A stretch of DNA of 64,000 nt from Sinotaia quadrata (Eukaryota > Mollusca > Gastropoda > Architaenioglossa > Viviparidae): NCBI GenBank assembly GCA_028829895.1, contig CM054179.1, positions 34,017,117 through 34,081,116 on the forward strand. The letters are read 5' to 3'. This document shows, in pieces, positions 63,305-64,000 of this stretch; position 1 is the stretch's first letter, and every line of letters starts with the position of its first letter. The notes below the pieces were generated by a model. It searched no databases and was not told the origin of the DNA. It saw only the letters and a program-made list of their open reading frames with translations. The translations under genes were made by a program, and so were the position numbers.

Positions 63305-63599
63305 AATTGTACACTTGTAATGAAAGTATGCATTTAGATATTATTGTTCATTGACATTAAAACTTTTATACATACTTTTTTCTGGAAACTATTATCTGCA
63401 ACAAGTATGTTTCTTGTCTTTTTCTTTCATTTAAAGAGCGAGCAGTACAAAGACAGAAATACATTTTACAAAAGTGTAATATATTACTTTATTTCTTTGC
63501 ACACAAAACCGTTCTGATATAATTGAAAATGCATTTCGGATTTAAAAGATTGTTTTATGAGACATATGATTGCTGATTCTGATAAAGTTAATTTGCTAA

Positions 63600-63800
63600 T
63601 CTTAGTGTTCTGAGTAAGGAATATATAAATAAATGTAGGTTTTAATGTTTTATAACTTCAAGTACAAGCCATATTCTAGGATCATCTTTAGGTTTTAATG
63701 ATTTAATAAAATAAACTCTGTGTTATAACCTAGGAGAATCTTTCGATTTTAATGGTGTTAATAGCATCAAGTACAAAGCAGCATATATTTTTGGGTTTTT
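63600..63800. repeat. Diverged ~65-70 bp repeat, about 3 copies
   Basis: A motif near GGTTTTAATG, followed by a run ending CAAGTACAA and then AGGATCATC or AGGAGAATC, recurs three times with divergence. The flanks 63305-63600 and 63800-64000 are AT-rich with nothing else recognised. Confidence 0.5.
63628..63715 (+). promoter_or_regulatory. Candidate poly(A) signals for engrailed
   Basis: AATAAA occurs at 63628-63633 and as an overlapping pair at 63705-63715; an ATTAAA variant occurs earlier at 63356-63361. All lie 0.8-1.2 kb beyond the stop. AT-rich DNA yields such hexamers by chance, so these are only candidates. Confidence 0.3.
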
Positions 63801-64000
63801 TAATTTCTGTTTTAATACATCTTTAATAACGTAAAGTATGTTACCAGCTATTTGGTATTTTATTTCTATTTCTTTGTGTCTTTTGTGTCAAATTTATGGC
63901 ATTAACTGCTAGACGCTTTTTTTTAATTTTAGCGTTTCTTTAATTAGTCACGAGTAGCTGTAGCTGTGTGATGTTAGTACTTCTTTATCGTCTGATACAT

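Overview
This window looks like AT-rich, intron- and repeat-heavy animal nuclear DNA, probably from a lophotrochozoan and most plausibly a cephalopod mollusc. The grounds are one homeobox gene with a 12 kb intron, very many private minisatellites, long (CTAT)n, (GA)n, (CA)n and (TA)n tracts, and decayed retrotransposons. The species assignment is inference. I see no operons, rRNA, tRNA genes or CRISPR.

The only protein gene I can support is an engrailed orthologue on the + strand. Exon 1 is 48827-49925 and exon 2 is 62162-62514, joined across a 12,236-base intron into a 483-residue protein. It carries an EH1 Groucho-type motif, a PVDLSTK CtBP-type motif, the EH2 tryptophan motif, a complete homeodomain and the EH5 tail. 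The splice falls inside the glycine codon just after the EH2 block. Two tandem duplications lie inside the coding exon.

Layout: 0-7 kb holds AAC/AGC-rich DNA, microsatellites, 62-75 bp tandem repeats and two unusually complex unique segments (about 4.73-4.98 and 6.24-6.48 kb). 7-25 kb holds minus-strand Ty3/gypsy remnants (RNase H at about 8.5 kb; integrase then reverse transcriptase at 21.8-23.6 kb), a 1.0-1.2 kb dispersed repeat present twice (9.8-10.9 and 23.6-24.8 kb), and many 26-75 bp minisatellites. 25-48 kb is gene-free: a 1 kb array of a 20 bp unit, a broken CR1/L2-like LINE (30.3-31.3 kb), (CTAT)n tracts, and a composite 1 kb array at 43.3-44.3 kb. 48.8-62.5 kb is engrailed; its intron holds three same-strand, head-to-tail 3' ends of an R2/R4/Dong-like LINE, each ending in a trinucleotide repeat, plus several arrays. 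62.5-64 kb is the 3' flank, built from a decayed repeat that becomes a clean 39 bp array.

No new enzymatic system is evident. The unusual points are the density of unrelated private tandem arrays, including inside the engrailed coding exon, the stacked LINE tails in the intron, a gypsy remnant in integrase-before-RT order, and possible regulatory islands in the repeat-rich upstream region. Gene calls rest on motif reading by eye; no database search or computation was run, and most copy numbers and array edges are approximate.
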